From NCBI GenBank assembly GCA_007570785.1, contig ML662466.1:1622938-1686937 (forward strand): DNA of 64,000 bases, given 5' to 3'. How positions within the stretch are numbered: the first letter of the stretch is position 1; the number at the start of each line of letters is the position of its first letter. A program made the translations under genes and the position numbers. Shown here in pieces: positions 1 through 10,130 of this stretch. The notes under the pieces are model-generated. The model was not told where the DNA came from, searched no databases, and saw nothing but the letters and a program-made list of their open reading frames with translations. The DNA comes from Antilocapra americana. Its lineage: Eukaryota > Chordata > Mammalia > Artiodactyla > Antilocapridae.

Positions 1-750
1 GCTTTTAGTGTCCTATCTTTTTGCCTTTTCATACAGTTCATGGGGTTCTCAAGGCAAGAATACTGAAGTGATTTGCCATTCCCTTCTCCAATGGACCACA
101 TTCTGTCAGACCTCTCCACTATGACCCTTCCATCTTGGGTGGCCCTACATGGTATGGCTTAGTTTCACTGAGTTAGACAAGGCTGTGGTGCATGTGATCA
201 GATTTTTGGCTAGTTTTCTGTGATTATGGTTTTAATGTGTCTGCCCTATGATGTCTTTTCACAACACCTACCGTCTTACTTGGGTTTTCCTTACCCTGGA
301 CAAGGGGTATCTTCTCACGTCTATCCATCCTGACCTTGAATGTGGAGTAGTTCCTCTTGGCCCTGCTACTCCCACACAGCCACTACTCCCTGGACATGGG
401 GTACCTCCTCACTGCTGCCTCCCTGACCTAGGGCATGAGGTAGCTCCTTTCAGCCACCATCCCTGACATGGGGCAGCTCCTCTCGGGTGCTGCCCCTGAT
501 TTCTGGCATGAGGTAGCTCCTCTTGGCCACTGCCCCTGACCTCGGGCATGGGGTAGCTCCTCTCTGCCATTGCCTTTGACCTCAGGTGTGGGGTAGCTCC
601 TTTCTCCCATGACTCCTGACCTCGGGTGTGGGGTAGCTCCTCTCAGCTGCCACCCCTGACCTTGGACATGGGGTAACTCCTTTCGGCTGCTGTTCCCAAC
701 ACGGGGCGTGGGATAGTTCCTCTCGGCCATGCTTCTGGGTTTCTCTTAGC
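1..750 (-). mobile_element. BovB LINE, 5' part, inverted relative to 751-2998
   Basis: The + strand reads as the reverse complement of the BovB 5' region. The same text occurs at 33.1-34.1 kb, where it continues a minus-strand BovB. It carries the GC-rich 40-bp repeat block of the BovB 5' end. At about 750 it meets BovB sequence in the opposite orientation, so the 5' end looks inverted, as happens when a LINE is copied from two primed ends. The window edge cuts it, so its true end is unknown. Confidence 0.7.
335..735. repeat. GC-rich 40-bp tandem repeat in BovB 5' region
   Basis: Eight or nine degenerate units of about 33-40 bp share the core gtggggtagctcctctcgg followed by a cccctgacctcggg-like part. 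The last four units are each about 40 bp. The block is much richer in G+C than its surroundings. It belongs to the BovB element and creates open frames on both strands that are not genes. Confidence 0.8.
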
Positions 751-1217
751 TTGGTCAACCAGATGGTCAACAACAAAATCAGACTGATTATATTATTTGC
801 GTCCAAAGATGAAGAGACTCTACACATTCAGCAAAAAAAAAAAAAAAAAGACCGGGAGCTGACTGTGGCACAGATCATGAACTCCTTGTTGACAAATTCA
901 GGCTTAAATTAAATGACCTAAAACAAATCCCTTATGATTATACAGTGGAAATGAGAAATAGATTTAAGGAATTAGATCTGATAGACAGAGTGTCTGATGA
1001 GGTATGGACAGAGGTTCATGATATTGTACAGGAGACAGGATTAGGACCATCACCAAGAAAAGGAAATGCAAAAAAAGCAAAATGGCTCTCTGAGGAGGCC
1101 TTATAAATAGCTGTGAAAAGAAGTGAAAAGCAAAGGCGAAAAGGAAAGATATTCCCATTTGAATGCAAAGTTCTGAAGAATACCAGGGAGAGATAAGAAA
1201 GCCTTCCTTAGTGACCA

Positions 1218-1248
<31 letters not shown>

Positions 1249-2998
1249 CAGAATAGGATAGATTAGAGATCTCTTCAAGAAAATTAGAGATACCAAGGGA
1301 CCATTTCATGCAAAGATGGGCTCAATAAAGAACAGAAATAGTATGAACCCAACAGAAGCAGAATATATCAAAAAGAGGTGGCAAGAATACACAGAAGAAC
1401 TGTACAAAAAAACAAACAAAAAAAGATCTTCATGACTCAGATAATCACGATGGTGTGATCACTCACCTAGAGCCAGACATCCTGGAGTGGGAAGTCAAGT
1501 GGGCCTTAGAAAGCCTCTACAAACAATAACAGTGGAGGTGATGAAATTCCAGTTGAGCTATTTCAAATCCTGAAAGATGATACTGTGAAAGTGCTGAACT
1601 CAATATGCCAGAAAATTTAGAAAACTCAGCAATGGCCACAGGACAGGAAAAGGTCAGTTTTCATTCCTATCCCAAAGAAAGGCATGCCAAAGAATGCTCA
1701 AACTACTGCACAATTGCACTCATTTCACATGCTAGTAAAGTAATGCTCAAAGTTCTCCAAGCCAGGATTCAGAAATACGTGAACCATGAACTTCCAGATG
1801 TTCAACCTGGTTTTAGAAGAGTAAGAGGAACCAGACCACACATTGCCAACATCCATTGGATTATCTAAAAAGCAAGAGAGTTCCAAAAAAAATCTACTTC
1901 TGCTTTATTGACTATTTCAAAGCCTCTGATTGTGTGGCTCACAAAAACCTTTGGAAATTTCTGAAAGAGATGGGAATACCAGACCCCCAGACTTGTCTCT
2001 TGAGAAACCTGTATGCAGGTCAAGAAGCAACAGTTAGAATTGGACATGGAACAACAGGCTGGTTCCAAATAGGAAAAGGAGTGCATCGAGGCTGCATATT
2101 GCCACCCTGCTTATTTAACTTCTATGCAGAGTTCATCATGAGAAATGCTGGGCTGGAAGAAACACAAGCTGTAATAAGGATTGCTGGGAGAAATATCAAT
2201 AACCTCAGATATGCAAATGACACCACCCTTACGACAGGAAGTGAAGAGGAACTAAAAAGCCTCTTGATGAAAGTGGAAGAGGAGAATGAAAAAGTTGGCA
2301 TAAAGCTCAACATTCAGAAGAATAAGATCACTGCATCTGGTCCCATCATTTCATGCAAATTAGATGGGGAAACAGTGGAAACAGTGTCAGACTATTTTGG
2401 GGGGCTCCAAAATCACTACAGATGGTGATTGCAGCCATGAAATTAAAAAAAAAAGACAACACTCACTCCAGTGAAGGAAAGTTATGACCAACCTAGAATG
2501 TCATATTAAATATCAGACATTACTTTGTCGACAAAGGTCCATCTAGTCAAGGCTATGGTTTTTCCAGTAGTAATGTATGGATGTGAAAGTTGGACAGTGA
2601 AGAAAGCTGACTGCCAAAGAATTAATGCTTTAGAACAGTGGTGTTGGAAAAGACTCTTGAGAGTCCCTTGGACAACAAGAAGATCCAACCAGTCCATCCT
2701 AAAGAAGATCAGTCCTGGATGTTCATTGGAAGGACTGATGTTGAAGCTGAAACTCCGATATTTTGGCCACCTGAAGCAAAGAGCTGATATTGGAAACGCC
2801 CCTGATTTTGGGAAAGATTGGAGGCAGGAGGAGAAGGAGACAATAGAGGATGAGATGGCTGGATGGCATCACCGACTCGATGGACATGGATTTGAGTAGA
2901 CTCCTGGAGATGGTGATGGACAGGATGACTGACATGCTGCAGTCCATGGGGTCACAAAGAGTTGGACAGACTGAGAGTCTGAACTGAACTGAACTGAG
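751..2998 (+). mobile_element. BovB LINE body, 3' two thirds, degenerate
   Basis: Sense-strand BovB runs from the end of the endonuclease region through the reverse transcriptase to the 3' end, which finishes in repeats of ctgaa. A run of about 28 A (1221-1248) and a shorter A-run (833-849) interrupt the frame. The element ends exactly where the inverted repeat of 3000-4180 begins. Confidence 0.9.
1605..2899 (+). pseudogene. BovB reverse transcriptase, broken
   Basis: Three open segments (1605-1868, 1856-2428, 2525-2899) in shifting frames together cover much of the BovB reverse transcriptase and its C-terminal part. The polymerase active-site box, usually ending in two aspartates, reads RYANDTTL near 2206-2229, so one catalytic Asp is now Asn. 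The C-terminal segment keeps the MYGCESWTVKKADCQR stretch typical of the RTE clade. A frameshift near 1868 and stops near 2428 and 2523 rule out an active enzyme. Confidence 0.85.
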
Positions 2999-2999
2999 T

Positions 3000-3045
3000 T
3001 GTATTTACCTGTTGATGTTTACTTCTTGAGAGTGTTACAGTTTTG

Positions 3046-3086
<41 letters not shown>

Positions 3087-3500
3087 ATTCATTCATTTAA
3101 TTTTGGGTGTGTGACCCCTGACATCTTCAGGGGTAGGTGTCATGTCGAGTATAGCAGCCTTTTGAATATTAGATGGCCATCAACAATAGTTTTCATCCTG
3201 TGGTTGCAGAGAAGATCCTCCATGTTCCAAGATTTCTTTATGCTGCCCTCTTTTAGATGACCTGTAATGCCTGAGAGTTTTAGTCAAGCCTGTTTGTACA
3301 TTAGAGTAGAGCGAGCCACAGAATCCCACCAAACCTAGTGACTGCTCACTCTTGGATTCATTTTAAGTAAAAGTTCCTACTCTAAGTTGATTGACAAGGA
3401 TACATTTGTTTTGTGTACAGATTTTCATCCGTGGCGCTGAAAATACTAGATATTGAGCTGTGCTTGTTTTCACCTACATGTTATTAGAACGTGTTTCATC
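3000..3500 (+). repeat. Left arm of a large imperfect inverted repeat
   Basis: This arm is the imperfect reverse complement of 3665-4180. Matching landmarks include tttacctgttgat against atcaacaggtaaa, gggtgtgtgacccctgac against gtcaggggtcacacaccc, and ttttcacctacatgttatta against its complement at 3672-3695. A GT microsatellite has expanded in this arm where the other arm has an AAAT-rich run. I do not recognise the parent repeat. Arms are about 500 bp with a spacer of about 165 bp. Confidence 0.85.
3049..3084. repeat. (GT)n microsatellite
   Basis: Uninterrupted GT dinucleotides lie within the left inverted-repeat arm. They create a false open frame of alternating Cys and Val. Confidence 0.97.
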
Positions 3501-3664
3501 TATTCCTCTTGCTAAAGTAGGTTTACATGAATTCTGGATTTTATATGTATCTGTGGGAAGAAATTAATACTAAGCTCCAGACATCCCTTCCATCCACCAG
3601 GGTCCTCTACTACCCATAAGTTTCATGCCATCCTGAATGTCCACTGCAAACAGTGGTACAGGAC
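3501..3664. other. Spacer of the inverted repeat
   Basis: This is unmatched sequence between the two arms. It holds one short internal palindrome around gtccactgcaaacagtggt (about 3639-3657). No gene or known repeat is recognised. Confidence 0.5.
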
Positions 3665-4180
3665 ATATGTTCTAATAACATGTAGGTGAAAACAAGCACA
3701 GCTGAATACATCAAGTAATCTCAGTGCCAAGCAACAAGAATCTGTAAACATAAAACAAATGCTTGTTTGTCATAAGTTAGCATTATGGTAACATTAAGAT
3801 CAACTCAAATAGAATATGAACATTTACTTAAAATAACCCAAGAGTGAGGAGACATCAGGTTTGGTGGCATCCTCTTGCTCTACTCTAATGTACAACCAGA
3901 CTTGATGAAAACACATAGGCAGCTTAGGTCATCCTAAAATAGGAAGAAATAAAGAAACCTTGGAGCATGGAGGCGTTTCTCTGTAACTGCAGCCTTGCAA
4001 CTATCACTGATGGGCATCTGACATTCACAAGGCTAATATATTCAGCATGACACTGACCTTTGAATGAGTCAGGGGTCACACACCCAAAATTAAATAAATA
4101 AATAAATAAAAAAACACACAAAACAAAGCCAGGAAGCTCTCAGGAACAAAGAATCAACAGGTAAAAACAGCTCAAAGTGC
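3665..4180 (-). repeat. Right arm of the large imperfect inverted repeat
   Basis: This is the reverse complement of 3000-3500 with scattered substitutions and small indels, including some extra sequence near 3720-3830. Its outer end (about 4132-4180) still pairs with the bases directly after the BovB 3' end. The inverted structure therefore predates, or was cut by, the BovB insertion. Confidence 0.85.
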
Positions 4181-5345
4181 TTTCAAAACCAAAAAGCCCA
4201 TTATAGTGCTCAACAGGGTTTCTTAACTGTCAAAAGACATTAACTCTGAACAGTGGAAAAGGCCATCATGGAAAATGGTCCAAACCAGAAATGGTAGGTT
4301 AATATCAGTCAGGGGGGCACTTTTATAGTAGTGGAGGCATATCAATGGAAGGAGCCAATATAAGAATCACCGTCCACATGCCTTTATAGGAAAAAAATAG
4401 ATATAAAGTATGACATGGCCTCTTTACTCCTAGGATGCTTCAGAAATATGCTTTCAGATTTTGAAAACCACTCGCAAGAGAGCATGCACTGCAGCAGCAT
4501 TCCCAATGTCAAGAAATGAAAGTAAAGAAAGAACACAGAGATGGAGAGATGAGTGGATCCAGGAATGTGATACGGGTTCACGATGGGATATGACTTAAGC
4601 ACTGAAACAAGGAACTACTCTCATTGTCAAAGGTACAGATATGTGTGGTGATAATCAGAATTAGTGAAGAAGGGCAAATTACAGACGGGTCATATGATTT
4701 ACCTTTTAAATTGAACTGGTAATATTGCCAGCAGTGAGTGCCCTGAGCAAGGTAAAATGGACACCAAGTGCTGTGAACTCCCTGATGCTTACTTAGCAAA
4801 GGGAATGGGTGAGAGGAAGACTTATATTGGAAGGCTGAAATTCACGGATTCACAAAAGTACCTGTCAAATTCCTAATCCACAGGGACCGACTTAGCAAGA
4901 GTGATATATTACACACCTTTTGAGAGCAGGTTAGAGGAAATAACTACTGATGAATGGCTCTGTGTATCAGTGTAAGGGAACAAGAATTGGTACAGATTCA
5001 ACAAAGGTAACTTTGTAGTATAGCTTTGTCAAACAAGAAATACAAACTACAGTAAAACTGAGAAGGAAGGAGACACAAGCTCCAGGAGTTAGTGATTTAC
5101 ATGGAAGCAGGGTTTGCTGCAGTCCATAGGGTCCCAAAGCGTTGGACACGACTGAGCAATTGAATTGAAGTGAATGACAGATGCATATAAAATCCTAATA
5201 CGGACCCAAAATGGACGTACTATCCCAAGAGTGGTGTACAAGACATCTTTTAATAATATATACAGTAAAATAACCACAGATGGATACTTCTATGTATGGT
5301 TAGAAGGATACAAGAATCTGTACAGCTACAACAATAAGGCCATTT
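4181..5345. other. Unclassified sequence with a weak internal duplication
   Basis: No gene or familiar repeat is recognised except the SINE fragment listed at 5095-5185. Positions 4845-5005 and 5185-5345 look like diverged direct copies. Both carry, in order, cctaat, an aagagtg-like part, an aataac..a..gatgg block, and acaagaat.tgtacag followed by aacaa. The pieces are too diverged to assign a family by eye. Confidence 0.35.
5095..5185 (+). mobile_element. Bov-A type SINE fragment
   Basis: The sequence contains gctgcagtccatagggtccc, then aagcgttggacacgactgag and a short gaattgaa tail. This is the BovB-derived 3' part shared by Bov-A and Bov-tA SINEs. It is truncated at the 5' side. Confidence 0.75.
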
Positions 5346-5349
5346 GAGT

Positions 5350-5925
5350 CAACATGCATGGACTGAGAGAGGATCATACCAAGTGAAATGAGGCACACAG
5401 AGAAAGACAAATGCCAAATTATATCATTTAAACCTGGAATCTAACATATGACATGCAAAAAAAAAAAAAAACTTATGTATGAAACAGAAGCATGCTCATG
5501 GACATAGAGAACAGACTTCAGGCTTCAAAGGCAGAGAGAATTGGGGTAGTAATCGAGTAAAAGATTGGGATTAAGAGATAAACTACAGTATATTGAATGG
5601 ATTGACAAGTTACCACTGTCAAGCACAGAGAAATATATTCAATATCCTATGATAAACCCTAATGAAAAAATATATATGGGGTTCATATAACCTGGCAGTC
5701 CAATGGTTAAGACAGTGAACTTTTACTATAGTCGATACAGGTTCAAATCCTGGTCATAGAACTAATCCCATATGCTGCACAATGTAGACAAAAAAGAAAA
5801 AAAATAAATAAATAAAAGAATATACACATATATGTGCATAACTGAATGCTTGCTGTAAAGTAGACATTCACACAACGTTGTAATGAGCTATACTTCAGTT
5901 AAAAACTAACATGACTGGAAAAAGA
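5350..5925 (+). mobile_element. L1 3' UTR, older subfamily, interrupted by a SINE
   Basis: The text resembles the 3' UTR of mammalian L1: agtgaaatgaggcacacagag with aaagacaaatgccaaattat downstream, then ttatgtatgaaacagaagc. After the SINE at 5676-5815 it resumes with caacgttgtaatgagctat and acttcagttaaa. No reading frame survives. Confidence 0.7.
5676..5815 (+). mobile_element. CHR-type tRNA-derived SINE
   Basis: A tRNA-like head carries an A-box-like tggttaagacagt and a B-box-like ggttcaaatcctgg (5740-5753). It is followed by aactaatcccatatgctgca and an A-rich tail of aaat units. This is the layout of the tRNA-Glu-derived SINEs of cetartiodactyls. It is not a tRNA gene, because it lacks a folding anticodon arm and ends in the SINE tail. 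Confidence 0.8.
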
Positions 5926-6149
5926 AAAGATTGCTGTGTTTCATTGCATCTAAAGTTAATATCCAAAGAAAATTGCTGTAAACAAACATGGCTCACTACT
6001 TAATGACAGACTTGCTAAAATACTAAGGAAACATATACTGATGTCTGCAATTTACCACAAAATGCAACAATAAAAAAGGTTAACTGTTGATTGAAAAGTG
6101 GGATGGACAAATGGATAGATAGATGACAAAGGAAGTATTGTAAAATGGT
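5926..6149. other. AT-rich sequence without a recognised feature
   Basis: It lies between two L1 pieces and includes short gata-type repeats near 6113-6124. I see no gene and no clear repeat family. Confidence 0.4.
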
Positions 6150-7512
6150 TACAAAACCAGAACCCTATATATGCGATCTACAAGAGACACACCTCAAATC
6201 AAAAGATGCATACAGAGTGAAAGTGAAGGGCTGAAAAAAGATATCTCAAGCAAATGGAGACCAAAAGAAAGCAGGAGTAACAATATTCGTATCAGATAAA
6301 ATAGACTGAAATAAAGGCCATATAATTAGAAAATGAAGGCCACTACATAATGATAAAAGGATCAATACAAGAAGATATAACAATTATAAATAGAAATGCA
6401 CCCAACATAGAAGCAACTCAATACATAAGGCACATGTTAACAAGTTTGAAAGAAGAAATTAATAGTAACACAATAATAGTGGGATACTTTAATATCCCAC
6501 TCATACCTATGGATAGATCAACCAAGTAGAAAACTGGCAAGGAAACACAAACTTTAAATGATACAATGGATCACTTAGACAAGATTGGTACCTATAGGAC
6601 ACTTCACCCCAAAACAATGAATCTCACCTTTTTCTCAAGTGCACTCAGAACATTCCCAGGATAGATCACATCCTGGGCCATAATTTAGCCTTGGTATATT
6701 AAAAAAAAGAAAAGAAAAGGAAATGAAGCATTTCAAGCATCATTTCTTACCACAGTGGGGTAAGATTTGATGTCAACTACAGGGGGAAAAAAAAAAACTT
6801 TAAAAAATACAAACATATGGAGGCTAAACCACATACTTCTGAATAACAACAACAACAATAACAAAACAGAAAATAAATCAAAATATGCATAGAAACAAAG
6901 AAAAATAAACATATAACAACCAAAACCTATGGGATTCAGAAAAGTAGTGATAAGGGGAAGGTTCATAGCAATACAAGCTTACCTCAAGAAACAAGAGAAA
7001 CATCAAATAAATAACCTAACTTTTCAACTAAAGAAACTAGAAAAAGAAGAAATGAAGAACCTTGAAATTAGTAGAAGGAAAGAAATAACAAAAATTAGGT
7101 CAGCGATAAATGAAAAAGAAACAAAAAAGACTATAGCAAAAATAAGCAAAGGTAAAACCTGGTTCTTTCAGAAGATTAAAAAAAAAAAAATAGGCAAACC
7201 ATTAGCCAGACTCATCATGAAAAAAAGGGAGAAGAATCAGTTCAACAAATTAGAAATTTAAGTGGAGAAGTTACCACAGACAACATAGAAATACAAAAGA
7301 TAATAAGAGACTAGTACTAGCAATGGGTATATTACAATAAAATGGACAACTTGGACGAAATGGACAAGTACTTAGAAAAGTATAACCTTCCAAAATGGAA
7401 CCAGGAAGAACTACATAATCTTTACAGAACCATCACAAACATGGGAAGCAAAACTATAATTATTTTTTTTCCCCAATAAACAAAAAATAAGCTCAGGACC
7501 AGACGGTTTATT
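6150..7512 (+). mobile_element. L1 ORF2 5' half, degenerate
   Basis: This is a sense-strand L1 covering the end of the endonuclease and the start of the reverse-transcriptase region. The stretch caagagacacacctcaaatc at 6181 encodes the QETHLK-like endonuclease motif. The longest open part is 6929-7261 (110 codons), a lysine- and glutamate-rich linker with KGKTWFFQKIKK and PLARLIMKKREKNQ. Stops are frequent. It ends at a junction with gene-family copy A near 7512. Confidence 0.85.
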
Positions 7513-7524
7513 CTGGTTACCCTG

Positions 7525-7854
7525 AACCAGGTAACGTCATAGTTACCCTGGCCACCTGGAGGAAATAAGTAAGGAAGTACAGACGGCATTTGAAGAGGGT
7601 GAAGATGGATGGGAACAATGGCTTCAGGAGAAGGGCTGTGGTCAGAGAAGTGGTATGTGCCAGTCAACGACAGGGGAGGGAGTCTTATGGGTAAGCGTCA
7701 ATGGGGAAGAGGAGCTTGCCTCGGTTCAGTTCACCTTGATACTTTCTTTGGCGCTCAGTTGATAGGAGATCTTTGTCTTTTCCTCCTGGGTTTATGGAGT
7801 CAGCTGTTCTATAACTTCTCTAGAGCCTTGTAGTTTCTAAGTCTTCTTAATCAT
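7525..7854 (-). pseudogene. Gene-family copy A, two-exon, decayed
   Basis: On the minus strand exon 1 runs from the ATG at 7854-7852 to 7735, exactly 120 nt, and ends in atcaag before a gtgaac donor. A 179-bp intron follows. Exon 2 starts at 7555 after a cag acceptor with the shared gtggccagggtaact. L1 cuts exon 2 off after about 25-30 bases. Exon 1 contains in-frame TAG (codon 6) and TAA (codon 21), so it cannot make protein. Its value is the length: it shows the ancestral exon 1 was 40 codons and the intron phase 0. The function of the family is unknown. Confidence 0.8.
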
Positions 7855-8580
7855 TTTGAAGACTCCCAGTAGTCTGATCCAGAGCCTTTGAGCACCCCTA
7901 AGTGTACCCCTCCCCAAGCGGCAACATCCTTATGCTTTATGAGATCAAGAAGTTACTTCCCCAGCCGATGGTTGCCCTGGGTGGGTCTTGATATCACAAA
8001 GCCTCATCCTGTCACCTGTTGGGGACGATGGGGAGCAACTCAGCTGATTTGGAAGGAGAAATGAAGTATTTTTAATGGCTCTTAAAGCTCTCCAAACTCA
8101 CCCAGCATCCTCACTTCTCTAAGTCCACACTTAAGGGTGACATGGCAAGGAGAGTGTGTTTCCCCCAAAACCTTGTTCCACAGTCACATTATACAGGCAT
8201 TCATTCTGTTCTCACTCACCTTTCCTGATTATATAGTTTTTAATATCTTGCCTAAAATCCCTCCATGATAATTGCGTTATATTGAAGTGTTTGTGGAAAT
8301 GAGGATCATTCTACTTTCTTCCTCCAAGGTGGACTTACAGCACCTTGAAGACCATTTAATTCTGGACCACCTACCAGAAGCCTTTCATCCCACCTCTTTT
8401 TCTTAGTGTTCACATAGCCTTCCTCAATTTTCTAGTTTCCATTCTGAAACCCCTTTCTTCAAGCTCTGAGAACGCACTGGATACACTTGCTCTTGGTCCA
8501 CTTGGAGCTGTCTTGTGTCAAGTCTGGGACTCATGTGCACCTGACTAGGTGTATTACCCAGGTTTTGGTTTTACCATGGT
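7855..8580 (-). promoter_or_regulatory. Upstream region of copy A, shared with copy B
   Basis: Read on minus, this matches the sequence upstream of copy B in order. Shared landmarks are gaaactagaaaa, aattaaatggtcttcaa, atcatggagggattttaggc, cattaaaaatac, ggctttgtgatatcaag and cataaagcataagg. Copy B has a 745-bp solo LTR in the middle that A lacks. The TGACATCA of copy B reads TGATCTCA here and the TATA box is not conserved, so a working promoter is unlikely. Confidence 0.75.
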
Positions 8581-9600
8581 GATGGGATGAGGCAGATAAA
8601 TGAATGCTTCAGGTTGGATTGGATGATCCCAAGGAGGAAATGACCACCTGTGACTAATTAGTATTCCCAGAAAGGGTTGGTGCTTGCTCAGAAATGTATG
8701 AGGCCTGTTGTGCAAAGGTCTTTGTAGCATGTGCCCTCACAAATCTTTTTTCTGATCTTGTTTTCCTGCTGGCACCTCCATTTGCACTTACCTCACAGTT
8801 GAGATTATGGTGGAATTCGTTTCCATGAAGACCTACCATAAGCTTCCAGCTTCTTTGAGGAAACACTGAGTTATCATTTCCTGCCCATCTAGTTCCCAAG
8901 GTTTCTCATTGAGATGGTTGGCTCTAGTGGAAAGGGGAATTAGCCGTGGGCTTTTTCTCAGTCCTTGTGTTCCTAATTGACAAGCAGGTTCAGCCAGCCT
9001 GAGGTATGTGTCTGGGTACACAGTTTTTTGTCTTAGCGAGACTTTCTTGTGAAGTTCTCACTTCCTGGTGTCCACTGGGTGCTTATTCACCCTGGATGCA
9101 TCAAACTGCTTAAAATTTTAAGAGGTAGAAGAAAGCACATCATAAACAAACCCAAAGGTGAGTCTTAACATTTTTAGAAAGAAGAACCTAAAAAATGATA
9201 GAAAATTGTGAAAGATACATGAGCCAACAGTTTCTAAGAAAGATGGAGCTCCAGCCATTCGTTTTACTAAGAGATATTTAAAAGGCATGAGCAGCAGTTT
9301 GACAAGAAAGATATAGGACTAAACCCTAACCACCTAAAATATAAATATTTAATTTCACCAAGGTAAGAAAAAATAATATTAAAATTCCCTTGAGAAATCA
9401 AACTGACCCAGAAGTTGCATAGATTTTAGAAACTGCAGATGGAGACATTGAGACACTTGGGATAAGTGTGCTTTCAATGTTGTAAAATTAAGTAGAGACA
9501 TGGAAATAATAAAGTAGACCCAATTTCATCTTAAACATATGAAAACTATAGGATCAGATGACAAAGTGGATAGAAAACATGTTATATTAGACATGGCAGT
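8581..9600. other. Apparently single-copy sequence
   Basis: No transposon is recognised here. Open frames at 8654-8899 and 8833-9021 on minus overlap each other and have no codon bias or motif that I can see. This is one of the few stretches long enough for a unique PCR or probe assay. Confidence 0.45.
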
Positions 9601-10130
9601 AAGATGTTTGTAATTTGATCTATGGTTCCTCTGCCCTTTATAAATCTAGGTTGAACATCTTGAAGTTCATAGTTCACATACTGTTGATACCAAGCTTGCA
9701 GAATAGTTAGCATTTCTTTGGTAGTGTGTGAGATGAGTACAATTGTGCAGCAACTTGAACATTGCTTGGCATTGCCTTTCTTTGTGATTGGAATGAAAAC
9801 TGACATTATCCACTCCTGCAGCCACTGTTGAGTTTTCCAAATGCACTGGTATATTAAGAGCAGCACTTAAACAGCATGTTCTCTTAGGATTTGAAATGGC
9901 TCAACTGAAATTCCATCACCTCCTTAACTATGTTCACAGTGATACTTCCTAAGGTTCACTTGACTTCCCATTGCAGGAAGTTTGGCTCTAGGTGAGTGAT
10001 CACATCACCCTATTTATCTGAATCATGAAGACCTTTTTTGTATAGATCTCCTGTGCATTATTGCCATTATTCCTTAATATCTTTTGCTTCTCTTAGGTGC
10101 ATACCATTTTTGCCCATTATTGTGCTTGTC
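9601..10130 (-). mobile_element. BovB fragment, reverse-transcriptase region
   Basis: Reading minus, the open segment 9866-9582 encodes BovB reverse transcriptase pieces such as FIPITKKGNAKQCSSCCTIV and IKGRGTIDQITNI. The flanking text continues the BovB upstream region until about 10130, where an L1 tail begins. Confidence 0.85.

Noticed and set aside
428..827. GC-rich open frames on minus near the window start
   Set aside because: They are products of the BovB 40-bp tandem repeat, with no start context or conservation to support them.
3051..3260. Cysteine-valine open frame, and a similar one at 32975-33337
   Set aside because: Both are translations of GT microsatellites in repeats.
5676..5815. 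A tRNA gene, because A- and B-box-like motifs are present
   Set aside because: No cloverleaf with a normal anticodon arm can be drawn, and the tail is that of a SINE.
8654..9021. Overlapping minus-strand open frames in unique DNA
   Set aside because: They overlap in different frames, have no splice structure or motif, and none is conserved near copy B.
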